From: Nitrospirota bacterium
GTDB taxonomy: Bacteria; Nitrospirota; Thermodesulfovibrionia; Thermodesulfovibrionales; JdFR-85
Assembly: GCA_013151785.1 (NCBI GenBank)
Contig: JAADHP010000006.1
Span: 1 to 5,970, forward strand
Length of the DNA stretch: 5,970 bases
Direction of reading: 5' to 3'
In this document: positions 4,877 to 5,970 of the stretch, one piece after another
Numbering within the stretch: position 1 is the first letter of the stretch
Layout: each line of letters begins with the position of its first letter
Notes under the pieces: generated by a model
What the model saw: only the letters and a program-made list of their open reading frames with translations
What the model was told of the DNA's origin: nothing
Database searches by the model: none
Translations under genes and position numbers: made by a program

Positions 4877-5970
4877 TTAAAATTCAATATCAAAATCTGC
4901 CATCTCTTTTGCCATCTTTCTCTCACTCCACCAGTTAAAGAACCTGACACTGACAAATGCACCTACCACCATTCCTATGCCAAACAACCAGCCACCTGGG
5001 TCACCACCTGCTACCCTGATAAAAAAGGCTCCTATATTACAGCCAAGTGCTACCCTGGCACCTATTCCCATAAGTAGCCCGCCGCCAAGGCCCCAGACAA
5101 TGAGCTCACCCTTTGGCAGTTTGAATTTAAACTCATTATTCAACAATGCCATTACCATGGCACCAAACACAATGCCCACTGACATCCATAGAGCAGGATT
5201 ACGCCAAAGCTGGGGAATACCATTCATCACTCCGAAAAAGACATTGTCGCGCATATTCCAGCCAAACTTCTCCAGTATCCATGCCCCGAATTGAGCCTCC
5301 TGCGTGGTAATGTACCAGTAGCCCGGGTCGAAAACCTTCCCAATAGCAGAGACATCTTTTGTATATCCCATGCTTGACAACAATTGTCCAAAGTTATTGA
5401 CACCATATTTAAGCTGCATTCCACGCATGGCAAGGATGTGTAACCCTGCAGTAATACCAATCAATATACCCATAGTACTTGTTCTCTTGGAAGATGTAAT
5501 CATGTTCCAGATACCTGCAATCTCATCACCAATCCCGGTACTACCTCTCTCACCCCTTCTTCTCCTGATAAAGGTCTTCCTGGGATAAAAATAATAGATT
5601 AGGGCCAGCAGGATAACCGAAGGTAGTATTGTATTAATAAAGGCATCACCAACAAAGTACCTCACGTCATTTGAGAAAAGAGACGATATAAACTTTGTCT
5701 TTGCAATCGTGAGCATCTTTTTGTTAAATACATTACCTGCAACAAAGTAATCAAACCAGGACGTTATCTTGCCAGAGGGGATCCACTTTTTGGAAAGGGC
5801 AGAATCTATCCATGACTGGGGAACCAACTTATTAAAGATACCGTCCAAATCAACAAATATTGCCTGTCCAAAGGAGATACCAATGATTGCAAGTATTGAA
5901 GTACCATTACCCTCACCGATTTTATAGAGTGAACCTGACGCGCACCCTCCTGCCAGTACCATGCCTATCC
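4877..5970 (-). CDS. YeeE/YedE-family sulfur transporter, partial (N-terminus outside window)
   Basis: The frame stays open to the right edge, and the first visible residues, IGMVLAGGCASG, are an internal motif of the family. The Met at 5962 is therefore not the true start, and the N-terminal part is missing. About 363 residues are visible. The GGCASG cysteine near the visible N-terminus and the matching GCNIG motif (codon of its Cys at 5039-5041) are the paired cysteine motifs of the two halves of YeeE-type channels, which pass thiosulfate in the characterised member; a YedE branch is linked to selenium. Several hydrophobic spans are visible, including a segment before YYFYPRK, AMVMALL, and the last span ending VSVRFF. 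A basic loop RRRRGER follows the middle of the protein. The protein ends in a short charged tail. The TusA gene follows 30 bases downstream. The substrate is probably thiosulfate or another reduced sulfur species. Confidence 0.93.
   Translation of the reverse strand, partial: IGMVLAGGCASGSLYKIGEGNGTSILAIIGISFGQAIFVDLDGIFNKLVPQSWIDSALSKKWIPSGKITSWFDYFVAGNVFNKKMLTIAKTKFISSLFSNDVRYFVGDAFINTILPSVILLALIYYFYPRKTFIRRRRGERGSTGIGDEIAGIWNMITSSKRTSTMGILIGITAGLHILAMRGMQLKYGVNNFGQLLSSMGYTKDVSAIGKVFDPGYWYITTQEAQFGAWILEKFGWNMRDNVFFGVMNGIPQLWRNPALWMSVGIVFGAMVMALLNNEFKFKLPKGELIVWGLGGGLLMGIGARVALGCNIGAFFIRVAGGDPGGWLFGIGMVVGAFVSVRFFNWWSERKMAKEMADFDIEF

Overview
The window is bacterial. It carries six protein genes, all read leftwards on the minus strand, and they fill roughly bases 733 to 5970. 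The left 730 bases contain no convincing gene. The gene content (YeeE/YedE sulfur transporter, TusA sulfur carrier, cobalamin-type radical SAM enzyme, universal stress protein) and the moderate, slightly AT-leaning base composition fit an anaerobic or sulfur-metabolising bacterium. A Nitrospirota or deltaproteobacterial relative is my best guess. That placement is inference and has low certainty.

In transcription order, from right to left, the layout begins with a YeeE/YedE membrane transporter cut by the right edge. It is followed by a TusA-family sulfurtransferase, a 72-residue single-span membrane protein of unknown function, and a universal stress protein. An FAD-dependent oxidoreductase of the amine-oxidase/UDP-galactopyranose-mutase-like type comes next, and its start codon overlaps the stop of the stress protein (ATGA). 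These five genes are separated by 44 bases or less and look like one operon. After a 276-base gap lies a B12-binding-domain radical SAM protein with its own ribosome binding site. The transporter and TusA probably act together: in characterised YeeE/YeeD pairs the channel passes thiosulfate and the TusA-like partner handles the sulfur inside. The oxidoreductase and radical SAM enzyme have no visible link to sulfur, and relatives of both are often found in cell-surface or lipid biosynthesis loci.

The non-coding DNA is the most unusual part. The gap between the oxidoreductase and radical SAM genes holds a 209-bp palindromic, transposase-less element with imperfect terminal inverted repeats. A 125-bp part of the same element recurs, about 88% identical and without gaps, at 461-585. 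To the left of that copy, bases 5-81 and 245-322 are two copies, 240 bases apart, of a two-hairpin structure. Its loops and linkers are conserved, while its stem sequences have changed with compensating substitutions, as expected of a folded RNA or functional hairpin DNA. The second copy sits at the tip of a long nested inverted repeat (194-391). I cannot match it to a known RNA family. It is the best candidate here for something undescribed.
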